64,000 nt of DNA from Bacillota bacterium. Its GTDB lineage: Bacteria; Bacillota; Clostridia; Oscillospirales; Ruminococcaceae. Made by a program: the position numbers and the translations under genes. Of this stretch, positions 25,493 through 34,748 are shown in pieces. Under the pieces are notes generated by a model. That model was not told the origin of the DNA. It worked only from the letters and a program-made list of their open reading frames with translations, and did not search any database. The stretch is from assembly GCA_023418925.1 (NCBI GenBank), contig JAEZYS010000006.1, forward strand, positions 1 to 64,000. The letters run 5' to 3'. How positions within the stretch are numbered: position 1 is the stretch's first letter; every line of letters begins with the position of its first letter.

Positions 25493-28400
25493 ATGGTGAA
25501 TGTCAAGCCAGTACAGCTCGGTAAAACAACTAGAATGAGTTTCGGAAAAATTAATGAAACTCTTCAGATGCCTAACCTTATCGAGGTGCAGAAAAATTCC
25601 TACAAATGGTTTCTTGAGGAGGGACTTAAAGAAGTATTTCGTGATGTAGCCGCTATCACAGATTATAACGGTAACCTGGTGCTGAATTTCGTTGATTACA
25701 GAATTGATGATGCGCCAAAGTACAGTGTTGCGGAGTGTAAGGAACGTGATGTTACCTATGCAGCTCCGTTAAGAGTAAAAGCTACTCTCTGGAACAAGGA
25801 AACCGGAGACGTAAAGGAAAACGAAGTATTTATGGGTGATTTTCCGCTCATGACTGACAGTGGTACATTTGTTATCAACGGCGCTGAACGTGTTATTGTT
25901 TCTCAGCTGGTCCGTTCTCCTGGTGTATATTATTCATTTGAAAAGGATAAAACTGGCAAGGATCTATTTAAGACAACAGTAATACCAAATAGAGGTGCAT
26001 GGCTTGAGTACGAAATGGACTCAAACGATGTCATATATGTTAGAATAGATAAAAACAGAAAGATTCCGCTTACTACTTTTATAAGAGCTCTCGGGTGCGG
26101 TACAGATTCTGAAATTGAGGAATTATTTGGTACAGATGAAAGATTAAGTCAGACAATTCTTCAGAAAGACCCTACCAAGAACACTGAAGAAGCTCTCCTT
26201 GAAGTTTACAAAAAGCTTCGTCCTGGTGAACCACCTACGGTTGACAGTGCTATTTCACATCTTAATAATCTCTTCTTTGACGCTAAAAGATATGATCTTT
26301 CACGTTTTGGAAGATATAAATATAATAAAAAACTTGGTATCGGCGGTCGTATTGCTGGCCATCGGCTTTCAAGGCCTATTGCTAATCCTCTTACAGGAGA
26401 AATAATGGCGGATGAAGGAGATATCCTTTCATACGACAGAGCTATGGAAATTGAACAGTCAGGTGTTTCAGAAGTATGGCTTAACGTTGATCATAAAGAA
26501 ACCTTTACAACAGCTGCTGGTGAAAGCACATCCCATATTGAGCAAAAGGAAGTTAAAGTTATAGGTAATGGAATGGTTGATATTAAACCTTATGTTGACT
26601 TTGACGTTGAACAGTATGGTATTAATGAAAAGGTTTCATTTAAAGTTCTTAAGGATATCCTTGATACAGCTTCTGACAAGGACGAGCTTGAAGAACTTAT
26701 AAAATCAAAGGCTGATGAACTTATTCCTAAGCATATTATCCTTGATGATATATATGCAACAGTAAGTTACTTTATTAACCTTTGTGAAGGTGTAGGCCTT
26801 GTTGATGATATTGACCATCTTGGAAACAGAAGAATCCGTTCTGTTGGCGAACTTCTTCAGAACCAGTTCAGAATTGGGTTCTCAAGAATGGAAAGAGTTA
26901 TTAGAGAAAGAATGAATATTCAGGCTCAGGATATGGATGTTATTACTCCTCAGGTACTCATTAATATCAGACCTATTACTGCTGCTATTAAGGAATTTTT
27001 CGGATCCTCACCGCTTTCACAGTTCATGGATCAGACAAATCCACTTGCAGAACTTACTCATAAGAGAAGACTTTCTGCCCTTGGCCCTGGTGGTCTTTCC
27101 CGTGACCGTGCAAGTTTCGAAGTTCGTGACGTTCACTACTCCCACTATGGTAGAATGTGTCCTATTGAAACTCCTGAAGGTCCAAACATTGGACTTATCT
27201 CATATCTTGCAGGATTTGCAAGAATTAATGAATACGGTTTTATTGAAGCTCCTTACAGACGTGTTGACAAGACCACTGGTATTGTTACTGATGAAGTTGT
27301 TTACATGACTGCTGATGTTGAAGATAACTATACTGTTGCACAGGCAAACGAACCTCTGACAGAAGACAATAAATTTGCTAGACCAAGAGTCAATGCACGT
27401 TACAGAGATCAGATTCTTGAATGTGAAAAAGAACGTATTGACTTTATGGACGTGTCTCCAAAGATGGTTGTTTCTATTGCAACTGCAATGATTCCTTTTC
27501 TTGAAAATGATGACGCAAACCGTGCTCTCATGGGATCAAACATGCAGAGACAGGCTGTTCCGCTTCTTAAAACAGAATCCCCTATCGTTGGTACTGGTAT
27601 GGAATATAAAGCTGCTGTTGACTCAGGAGTTTGTGTTCTTTCAAAACATGACGGCGTGGTTGAAAAGATTTCTGCTGATGAAATTGTTATTAAGGAAGGC
27701 ACAGGCGCTACTCATTCTTATAAGCTTATTAAATTCAAACGTTCTAACCAAGGCACATGTATAAACCAGAAGCCTATTGTTGAAAAGGGCGAAGAGGTTC
27801 ACGTTGGTCAGGTTATTGCTGATGGTCCTGCAACAAGCGGCGGTGAAATTTCTATTGGTAAAAATGCTCTTATCGGTTTTATGACCTGGGAAGGTTATAA
27901 CTATGAAGACGCCGTTCTTCTTAATGAAAGAGTTGTCAGAGAAGATATGTATACTTCTATCCATATTGAAGAGTATGAGATAGAAGCAAGAGATACCAAA
28001 CTCGGACCTGAAGAAATTACAAGAGATATTCCTAACGTTGGTGACGATGCTCTTAAGGACCTTGATGAACATGGCATTATCCGTATAGGAGCTGAGGTAC
28101 GTTCTGGTGATATTCTTGTTGGTAAGGTTACTCCGAAGGGTGAAACTGAGCTTACTGCTGAAGAAAGACTTCTCCGTGCAATCTTCGGTGAAAAAGCAAG
28201 AGAAGTTCGTGATAACTCCCTTAAGGTTCCTCACGGTGAAGCCGGAGTAATTGTTGACGTTAAGATATTTACACGTGACAACTGCGATGAACTTTCTCCT
28301 GGAGTAAATATGCTTGTCAGATGTTATATTGCACAGAAGCGTAAGATTTCAGTCGGAGATAAAATGGCCGGCCGTCATGGTAACAAGGGTGTTGTTTCCA

Positions 28401-29332
28401 GAATTCTTAAATCAGAAGACATGCCTTTCCTTGAAGATGGTACTCCTCTTGATATAGTTCTTAACCCTCTTGGTGTTCCTTCACGTATGAACATCGGTCA
28501 GGTTCTTGAAGTTCATCTTGGTATGGCTTCCAAGGCTCTTGGCTGGAAAGTCATGACACCTGTTTTCGATGGTGCGCACGAAGCAGAAATTAGAGCTACT
28601 TTTAATGCTGCAAATGAGATTTACAAGGAACACGCAAACGATGATTTTAAACCAGAACTTTATAAGGGTACAATTAATACTAAAGCACTCGAAATGTCAG
28701 ACGACGGTAAGTTTACACTTTATGACGGACGTACAGGTGAAAAGTTTGATAACAGAGTAACCGTAGGTTATATGTATTACCTTAAGCTGCATCACCTTGT
28801 AGATGATAAAATTCATGCTCGATCTGTTGGTCCTTATTCCCTTGTTACTCAGCAGCCTTTGGGTGGTAAAGCACAATTCGGTGGACAGAGATTCGGTGAA
28901 ATGGAAATGTGGGCACTTGAAGCTTATGGAGCTGCATATACACTTCTTGAAATGTCCACTATTAAATCAGATGATACCGTGGGACGTGTAAAGACCTATG
29001 AAGCAATCGTCAAGGGTCAGAATGTTCCGAAACCTGGTATTCCTGAAGCATTTAAGGTTCTTATTAAGGAACTCCAGTCGCTTTGTCTTGACATTAAAGT
29101 TCTTGATCTCAATGGCGATGAAATTGACCTTAAACAGACCTTTGAAGATGACGATAATATCATTCCTCAGCCTGTATCGGATGTAGATGATGATATGACC
29201 GATGTTGTTTCAGACGGCGATCTTGATGAAGGTTTTTCAATGGATGATGCTGAAGAAGATCAGGATTTTGATGACTTTGATTCTTCCGAAGATGATTTAA
29301 CATTTACAGATGAGGATGATGACTTAATCTGA
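25493..29332 (+). CDS. rpoB: RNA polymerase beta subunit
   Basis: RpoB forms one half of the RNA polymerase catalytic cleft. The frame opens at 25451, but the AAGGAGG site at 25477-25483 lies nine bases before ATG 25493 (MVNVKPVQL, 1279 residues), which I take as the start. Conserved segments include the rifampicin-pocket stretch SQFMDQTNPLAELTHKRRLS, RGRRCPIETPEGPN-type RMCPIETPEGPNIGLI, and GDKMAGRHGNKGVVS. The pocket keeps the Asp, His, Arg and Ser positions whose change usually gives rifampicin resistance. The C-terminus is a long Asp/Glu-rich tail. Two promoters lie directly upstream, with no rplKAJL genes. Confidence 0.98.
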   Translation: MVNVKPVQLGKTTRMSFGKINETLQMPNLIEVQKNSYKWFLEEGLKEVFRDVAAITDYNGNLVLNFVDYRIDDAPKYSVAECKERDVTYAAPLRVKATLWNKETGDVKENEVFMGDFPLMTDSGTFVINGAERVIVSQLVRSPGVYYSFEKDKTGKDLFKTTVIPNRGAWLEYEMDSNDVIYVRIDKNRKIPLTTFIRALGCGTDSEIEELFGTDERLSQTILQKDPTKNTEEALLEVYKKLRPGEPPTVDSAISHLNNLFFDAKRYDLSRFGRYKYNKKLGIGGRIAGHRLSRPIANPLTGEIMADEGDILSYDRAMEIEQSGVSEVWLNVDHKETFTTAAGESTSHIEQKEVKVIGNGMVDIKPYVDFDVEQYGINEKVSFKVLKDILDTASDKDELEELIKSKADELIPKHIILDDIYATVSYFINLCEGVGLVDDIDHLGNRRIRSVGELLQNQFRIGFSRMERVIRERMNIQAQDMDVITPQVLINIRPITAAIKEFFGSSPLSQFMDQTNPLAELTHKRRLSALGPGGLSRDRASFEVRDVHYSHYGRMCPIETPEGPNIGLISYLAGFARINEYGFIEAPYRRVDKTTGIVTDEVVYMTADVEDNYTVAQANEPLTEDNKFARPRVNARYRDQILECEKERIDFMDVSPKMVVSIATAMIPFLENDDANRALMGSNMQRQAVPLLKTESPIVGTGMEYKAAVDSGVCVLSKHDGVVEKISADEIVIKEGTGATHSYKLIKFKRSNQGTCINQKPIVEKGEEVHVGQVIADGPATSGGEISIGKNALIGFMTWEGYNYEDAVLLNERVVREDMYTSIHIEEYEIEARDTKLGPEEITRDIPNVGDDALKDLDEHGIIRIGAEVRSGDILVGKVTPKGETELTAEERLLRAIFGEKAREVRDNSLKVPHGEAGVIVDVKIFTRDNCDELSPGVNMLVRCYIAQKRKISVGDKMAGRHGNKGVVSRILKSEDMPFLEDGTPLDIVLNPLGVPSRMNIGQVLEVHLGMASKALGWKVMTPVFDGAHEAEIRATFNAANEIYKEHANDDFKPELYKGTINTKALEMSDDGKFTLYDGRTGEKFDNRVTVGYMYYLKLHHLVDDKIHARSVGPYSLVTQQPLGGKAQFGGQRFGEMEMWALEAYGAAYTLLEMSTIKSDDTVGRVKTYEAIVKGQNVPKPGIPEAFKVLIKELQSLCLDIKVLDLNGDEIDLKQTFEDDDNIIPQPVSDVDDDMTDVVSDGDLDEGFSMDDAEEDQDFDDFDSSEDDLTFTDEDDDLI

Positions 29333-29379
29333 CGCTGAAACCCTTTAATTGAAAATTATTTTAAAGGAGTGCTTTTCTA

Positions 29380-32300
29380 TTGGAATTCAATGTTTTTGAA
29401 TCTATAAAAATTGGCCTTGCTTCACCTGAACAGATCAAAAACTGGTCTCATGGTGTTGTTGAAAGACCTGAAACCATAAATTACAGAACCCAGAAACCTG
29501 AACGTGACGGATTATTTTGCGAAAAAATATTTGGACCTACAAAGGACTGGGAATGTCATTGCGGAAAGTATAAAAAAATCCGCTTTAAGGGTAAAATATG
29601 TGACCGCTGTGGAGTTGAAGTAACTCGTGCAAAAGTCAGACGTGAGCGTATGGGCCACATTGAGCTTGCAGCTCCTGTTTCTCATATCTGGTATTTTAAG
29701 GGTACTCCTTCCCGAATCGGTCAAGTTCTTGAAATATCACAAAAGAGACTTGAAGAAATTCTTTATTTTACAAAATATATTGTAATTGAGCCGGGTAATA
29801 CTGAACTCGTTAAAAAGCAGCTTCTCTCAGAAAAAGAATACAATGATATGAAAGAAAAGTATGAGGACGATTTTGTTGCTGAAATGGGTGCAGAAGCTAT
29901 CAAAAAGCTCCTGCAGGAAATTGATCTTGAAAAACTCGCTGCTGAACTAAAATCAGAACTTACTGATCTTCCTCCTGGACAGAAAAGAATCAAGCTCTTA
30001 AAAAGACTTGAAATTGTTGAAGCATTCAGGCTTTCAGGCAATAAACCTGAATGGATGATACTTGATGTTGTTCCTGTAATACCACCTGATATCAGACCGA
30101 TGGTTATGCTTGACGGCGGACGTTATGCAACATCAGACCTTAACGACCTTTACAGACGTGTTATCAACAGAAATAACCGTCTTAAGAAAATGCTTGAACT
30201 TGAAGCTCCTGATATTATTATCAGAAACGAAAAACGTATGCTTCAGGAAGCTGTTGATGCACTTATCGATAACGGCAGACATGGCAGACCTGTTACAGGT
30301 CCTAATAACCGTGCGTTGAAATCACTTTCAGATATGCTTAAGGGTAAGCAAGGACGTTTCCGTCAGAACCTTCTTGGTAAACGTGTTGACTACTCCGGAC
30401 GTTCTGTTATCGTCGTTGGACCAGAACTTAGAATGTATCAATGTGGTCTTCCAAAGGAAATGGCACTTGAACTTTTCAAGCCTTTCGTAATGAAGAGACT
30501 GGTTGATACAAAGGTTGTAAACAATATAAAGTCAGCAAGAAAAATGGTTGACCGTGCTAAAAATGAAGTTTGGGATGCACTTGAAAATGTTATTAAGGAT
30601 CATCCGGTTTTCCTGAACCGTGCTCCTACGCTTCACAGACTTGGTATTCAGGCATTTGAACCTATCCTTGTTGAAGGACGTGCTATCAAACTTCATCCAC
30701 TCGTGTGTACTGCATTTAACGCAGACTTCGATGGTGACCAGATGGCTGTCCATCTCCCTCTTTCTGCTGAAGCACAGGCAGAAGCTCGTTTCCTCATGCT
30801 CGCAGCTAATAACCTCTTAAAACCTTCAGATGGTCGTCCGGTTGCAGTTCCTTCACAGGACATGGTTCTTGGTTCATACTACCTTACAATGGTTAAGGAT
30901 GGTGAACTTGGTGAAGGCAAGATATTTAAGGATGTCAATGAAGCTCTCATGGCTTATCAGGAAGGCGTAATTTCTATTCATGCTAAGATCAAAGTAAGAA
31001 TTTCAAAGGATATAGGCGGACGCAAGGTTTCTAAGATAATTGACTGTACTGTTGGTCGTCTTATCTTTAATGAAAACATTCCACAGAACCTTGGGTATGT
31101 TGACAGAACAAATTCAGATAAACAGTTTGATCTTGAAATTGACTTCCTTGTTAAGAAGGGCCAGCTTTCAGATATCGTTGAACGTTGCATAAGAGTTCAT
31201 GGTACTGCTACCACCTCTGAAGTTCTTGATAGGATTAAGGCTCTTGGATTTAAGTATTCAACAAAGGCTGCTATTACTGTTGCTGTTTGTGATGCTGAAA
31301 TTCCAGAAGAAAAGAAGACTATCCTAACTGATGCAGATGCACAAGTTGAAAAAATTAATAAGCTTTATAAGCGTGGATTTATTTCAGCTGCTGAAAAATC
31401 AAAGAGATTTATCGAGATCTGGAACAAGGCTACTGATGATGTAACTGTTGCTCTGAAGAGTGGACTTGATAAATACAATCCTATTTTCATGATGGCTGAT
31501 TCCGGTGCCCGTGGTAGTATCAACCAGATCCGTCAGCTGGCAGGTATGCGTGGACTTATTGCTAATACATCAGGTTCCACTATTGAGATGCCTATCAGAG
31601 CTAACTACCGTGAAGGCCTTAACATCCTCGAATATTTTATTTCTTCCCGTGGTGCTCGTAAAGGACTTGCTGATACAGCGCTTAGAACAGCTGACTCTGG
31701 TTATCTTACAAGACGTCTCGTTGATGTTTCACAGGATGTTATTATCAGAGAAGAAGATTGTGGTACTGATGTCGGTATTGAAGTTTATACAATTAAGAAT
31801 GGTAATGAAATGATTGAGCCTCTTCAGGAAAGACTTCTTGGAAGATACCTCATGGAAGATCTCCGTGATGCAAATACGGGTGAACTTATAATGAGCAAAA
31901 ATAAGCTTATCAACGAAGCTGACGCAAAGAAAATTGTTGACAGCGGAATTGAAAAGATCAGTATTCGTTCTGTTCTTAACTGTAAGTCAAAACATGGTGT
32001 TTGTGCTAAGTGTTATGGTGCAAACCTTGCAAACAATAATCTTGTTGCTATCGGTGAAGCTGTTGGTATCATCGCAGCCCAGTCTATCGGCGAACCTGGT
32101 ACACAGCTTACAATGAGAACGTTCCATACAGGTGGTATCGCATCTGCAGAAGACATCACACAGGGTCTTCCTAGAGTTGAAGAACTCTTTGAAAGCAGAC
32201 GTCCTAAGAATGCTGCTATCATTACAAAAATTGATGGTAAGATTCGTATGGAAGAAATCAAGAAGACAAGAAACGTTATTGTTACAAACCAGGATACTGG

Positions 32301-32931
32301 TGAAGAAGAGTTCTACCCTGTTGCTTATGGCTTTAAGATTAAGGTTCATGAAGGCGATATGGTTAAGGCTGGAGACCCTCTTACAGAAGGCTCAATCAAT
32401 CCTGCTGATGTTCTTATGGTTAACGGACAGCAAGCAGTACAGAACTATATTATTACTGAAGTTCAGAAAGTATACCGTTTACAGGGTGTTGATATCAATG
32501 ATAAGCACATTGAAGTAATTGTTCGACAGATGCTTAGAAAAGTCAAGGTTGAAGACAGTGGATCAAGTTACCTTCTTCCTGGCTCGCTTGTTGATAAGAA
32601 GGAAATCGATACTGAAAATGAAAAGATTCAAGCCAGAATGGATGCAGGTGAAACAGGACTTTCATTTGTTACAATACTTCCTGTTCTTCAGGGTATAACA
32701 AAGGCTTCTTCTAACTCAGACAGCTTCCTTTCTGCTGCTTCATTCCAGGAAACAACAAAGGCACTTACTGATGCAGCTATCAGAGGCAAAAGTGATAAAC
32801 TTCTCGGACTTAAAGAAAATGTTATTATTGGTAAGCTTATTCCTGCCGGAACAGGCATGGATGTATACAATAACATTCAGGTAGTAAAGAATGAATCTGC
32901 TTCATTAGGCGAACATTCATCAGTAATCTGA
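29380..32931 (+). CDS. rpoC: RNA polymerase beta' subunit
   Basis: RpoC carries the catalytic magnesium site: NADFDGDQMAVHLPLS is present. The N-terminal zinc ribbon (CHCGKYKK ... CDRCGVEV) and the second zinc site (CGTDVG ... CKSKHGVCAKCYG) are intact, as are the bridge and trigger-loop regions (QSIGEPGTQLTMRTFHTGG). Length is 1183 residues, normal for Firmicutes. The start codon is TTG at 29380, preceded by AAAGGAG at suitable distance; no better in-frame ATG exists near it. It follows rpoB by 47 bases and ends at a terminator. Confidence 0.98.
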   Translation: MEFNVFESIKIGLASPEQIKNWSHGVVERPETINYRTQKPERDGLFCEKIFGPTKDWECHCGKYKKIRFKGKICDRCGVEVTRAKVRRERMGHIELAAPVSHIWYFKGTPSRIGQVLEISQKRLEEILYFTKYIVIEPGNTELVKKQLLSEKEYNDMKEKYEDDFVAEMGAEAIKKLLQEIDLEKLAAELKSELTDLPPGQKRIKLLKRLEIVEAFRLSGNKPEWMILDVVPVIPPDIRPMVMLDGGRYATSDLNDLYRRVINRNNRLKKMLELEAPDIIIRNEKRMLQEAVDALIDNGRHGRPVTGPNNRALKSLSDMLKGKQGRFRQNLLGKRVDYSGRSVIVVGPELRMYQCGLPKEMALELFKPFVMKRLVDTKVVNNIKSARKMVDRAKNEVWDALENVIKDHPVFLNRAPTLHRLGIQAFEPILVEGRAIKLHPLVCTAFNADFDGDQMAVHLPLSAEAQAEARFLMLAANNLLKPSDGRPVAVPSQDMVLGSYYLTMVKDGELGEGKIFKDVNEALMAYQEGVISIHAKIKVRISKDIGGRKVSKIIDCTVGRLIFNENIPQNLGYVDRTNSDKQFDLEIDFLVKKGQLSDIVERCIRVHGTATTSEVLDRIKALGFKYSTKAAITVAVCDAEIPEEKKTILTDADAQVEKINKLYKRGFISAAEKSKRFIEIWNKATDDVTVALKSGLDKYNPIFMMADSGARGSINQIRQLAGMRGLIANTSGSTIEMPIRANYREGLNILEYFISSRGARKGLADTALRTADSGYLTRRLVDVSQDVIIREEDCGTDVGIEVYTIKNGNEMIEPLQERLLGRYLMEDLRDANTGELIMSKNKLINEADAKKIVDSGIEKISIRSVLNCKSKHGVCAKCYGANLANNNLVAIGEAVGIIAAQSIGEPGTQLTMRTFHTGGIASAEDITQGLPRVEELFESRRPKNAAIITKIDGKIRMEEIKKTRNVIVTNQDTGEEEFYPVAYGFKIKVHEGDMVKAGDPLTEGSINPADVLMVNGQQAVQNYIITEVQKVYRLQGVDINDKHIEVIVRQMLRKVKVEDSGSSYLLPGSLVDKKEIDTENEKIQARMDAGETGLSFVTILPVLQGITKASSNSDSFLSAASFQETTKALTDAAIRGKSDKLLGLKENVIIGKLIPAGTGMDVYNNIQVVKNESASLGEHSSVI

Positions 32932-32945
32932 TAAATAGCAATAAA

Positions 32946-32990
32946 TAAAGCGGCTGAGGATAATTTCTCTAGCCGCTTTAACTTTATTGT
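32946..32990 (+). terminator. Terminator after rpoC
   Basis: TAAAGCGGCT (32946-32955) pairs with AGCCGCTTTA (32971-32980), followed by ACTTTATTGTTTATT. It begins 14 bases after the rpoC stop. Confidence 0.85.
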
Positions 32991-33006
32991 TTATTGTAAT
33001 AATAAA

Positions 33007-33055
33007 TCAAGCTATGTTTCATAAAGTTATGATACATAGCTTGATATTTTTATTA
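33007..33055. terminator. Strong hairpin between rpoC and the yebC fragment
   Basis: TCAAGCTATGT (33007-33017) pairs with ACATAGCTTGA (33034-33044), with an inner CATAA/TTATG stem. The plus side continues ATATTTTTATT and the minus side TTTATTATTAC. It probably was the terminator of the minus-strand yebC gene whose 3' end survives next to it, and now backs up the rpoC terminator. Confidence 0.8.
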
Positions 33056-33062
33056 TAATATT

Positions 33063-33205
33063 AGTCTTCCTCTTCCTAATCAGGCATATCCCAGTTATGA
33101 TATTCGTTCTGAACATCATCATTATCTTCAAGATGTTCAAGAAGAAGATTCATTTTGTGGATTGCATCTTCATCTGTAAGTGTTGTATAGGTTGATGGAA
33201 TCTGT
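33063..33205 (-). pseudogene. 3' fragment of a YebC/PmpR-family regulator gene
   Basis: On the minus strand the sequence reads IPSTYTTLTDEDAIHKMNLL, then LEHLEDNDDVQNEYHNWDMP, an in-frame TAG, and EEED with a final stop. The LxDxDDVQNVYHNWD-type ending is characteristic of YebC/PmpR proteins, which regulate transcription or assist translation. Everything upstream of this C-terminal part is missing, and the TAG lies just before the natural acidic end. It looks like a residue of a duplicated or deleted yebC. A complete copy would be expected elsewhere in the genome. Confidence 0.75.
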
Positions 33206-33708
33206 TATTCTTATTCTGTACGTTTATCATTATTCAGGTGAATACTTTTATTATCACCCACATAAAGAATATCATAACTCACCTTAAAAATGAATTGATT
33301 AATCAACATTATTACCGCTCTAAGAACAGCTTTATTTGGCGGTTTCAGACTTTGCTATTCTTTGGTATTACCATATCCGCCCGCATACTTTCAACAAAGG
33401 CAAGACACCTTTTCAAAAACGTTGCTCTGCTTAATTACTTTGAACTGTACTGCTACGACTTTGCTTGTCTAGGACAATTTTCTTATGGCTATTATTGGCG
33501 TTTCTTCGGTTCGTTAGTCTCAAAGAAGCGTAAAGTCATCATAGCTGACTTAGCATTCTAACAAAAACTTAACAGCCAATAACCAACATTAAAGTTAAAA
33601 GCTATTCAAATCAACATCACCTGATATTATTTATGCTAAGACAATATTATCTTGAAATAATTTCCTTGATATTTTGTAATTGTTAAACCAATAAATTACT
33701 TCTTGATA
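33206..33708. other. Stretch without a recognisable gene
   Basis: This 500-base stretch has an open frame on the plus strand (33238-33561, 107 codons, GTG start), but no ribosome-binding site, no family signal and an aromatic-rich composition unlike neighbouring genes. The minus strand is full of stops in all frames. The element TGATATTATTTAT occurs twice (near 33632 and 33697). I read it as decayed or rearranged DNA. Confidence 0.5.
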
Positions 33709-34359
33709 TTATTTATTTTTATTATTCTGCGCAACTGTGCAAATCAATATAAATACGGGAAGAAATATTGCAAGGCATGGAATAAGGTATTTAGAAAGGC
33801 TAGTTATAAATTGGTCATTAATTATTCCTCTCTCAATAAGTGCAACATATATTAATATAAAAATCAGTATAATTAAAAAAATTGAGCAAAAATGTTTTCT
33901 TTTTAGATTCCCGACTTTTTTAAATTCTCTGTCCTCCAAGACAATCATTAAGGGCATACTATAAAGATCTAAATTCTTTCTAAATTCTTTGCTGTTCTTG
34001 CTATTTTCTTTTGAATATTCAACTATGTTATTATATTCAGAAAAAATATTAGAAAGACAAAACACCTCCATACTTTTTTTATTCAAATAATTTTTTGCGG
34101 ATTTATTTGCAGTACTGATACTGTAAATATGATTTTTTCCATGTATATCCTTAAAGCTTACAGTAAAGAAGTAATTGTGTGAACTACTATTAAAAATAGA
34201 GTACTTTGAATGCAGAATAGTAACTTCAATTTTTTCTCCATACTTACTGTACAAGTTATCCAGCCTTTTTTCTATTGAGATTTGCTGATAAAATATAACT
34301 AATACAATAATTATCATTATAAAAAAGAGAGGAGATAATGAGATAATCAACTCTATCAT
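33709..34359 (-). CDS. Membrane protein of unknown function
   Basis: The 216-residue product has one N-terminal membrane span (about 5-24), a polar middle part (about 28-150) with FFTVSFKDIHGKNHIYSI, and two spans near the C-terminus (about 155-175 and 187-207). I do not recognise a family; the layout is loosely like DUF3592 proteins. AAAGGAG lies seven bases before ATG 34359. It appears to be the only intact gene in the decayed region, flanked on both sides by gene remnants. No function can be assigned. Confidence 0.7.
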   Translation of the reverse strand: MIELIISLSPLFFIMIIIVLVIFYQQISIEKRLDNLYSKYGEKIEVTILHSKYSIFNSSSHNYFFTVSFKDIHGKNHIYSISTANKSAKNYLNKKSMEVFCLSNIFSEYNNIVEYSKENSKNSKEFRKNLDLYSMPLMIVLEDREFKKVGNLKRKHFCSIFLIILIFILIYVALIERGIINDQFITSLSKYLIPCLAIFLPVFILICTVAQNNKNK

Positions 34360-34508
34360 AGATATTCTCCTTTACAAACACTGCATATTTACTTAAGATT
34401 ATTTTTTCATAATCTTTAAATTGTTTTTAATTTATTATTGCATTTTATAGTTATATTTTCAATATTTTTATATATTGTAAAAAGTTTTAATTCCTTTTTA
34501 AATGTAAA

Positions 34509-34739
34509 TTAACAGGATCGACTATTAAGCCAGTCTGTTAATTTATCACTAAGTTGCTTGCAATTCACGCTTCAATGTTTCATTCTATTTTTCAGATATA
34601 CGCTCATATCCTTGCACTTCAATATTATCAAGCCAAGTCAGAGTATTTGTCAAAAAATACAATTCTCGATGCAATCGCCTAAATTTTCTCCTATATGTGC
34701 TGTATACTCTTCACAATCAAAATATATATGTCGTTTTTA
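34509..34739 (-). pseudogene. Unidentified gene remnant with two frame changes and a stop
   Basis: Three adjoining minus-strand pieces read like coding sequence but in different frames: IYFDCEEYTAHIGENLGDC to a stop at 34650, TLTWLDNIEVQGYERISEK with a TAG then NETLKRELQ, and finally QLSDKLTDWLNSRSC with a stop at 34509. I do not recognise the family. It lies just downstream of the frameshifted lipoprotein gene on the same strand and may have been its operon partner. Confidence 0.45.
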
Positions 34740-34748
34740 ATTGAGTAT

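Noticed and set aside
27641..28234. 197-codon open frame antisense to rpoB
   Set aside because: It lies wholly inside the strongly conserved rpoB coding region, has no ribosome-binding site and an atypical composition; it is a by-product of rpoB codon use.
33238..33561. 107-codon plus-strand open frame
   Set aside because: GTG start without a ribosome-binding site, no family signal and no support from context; treated as decayed DNA.
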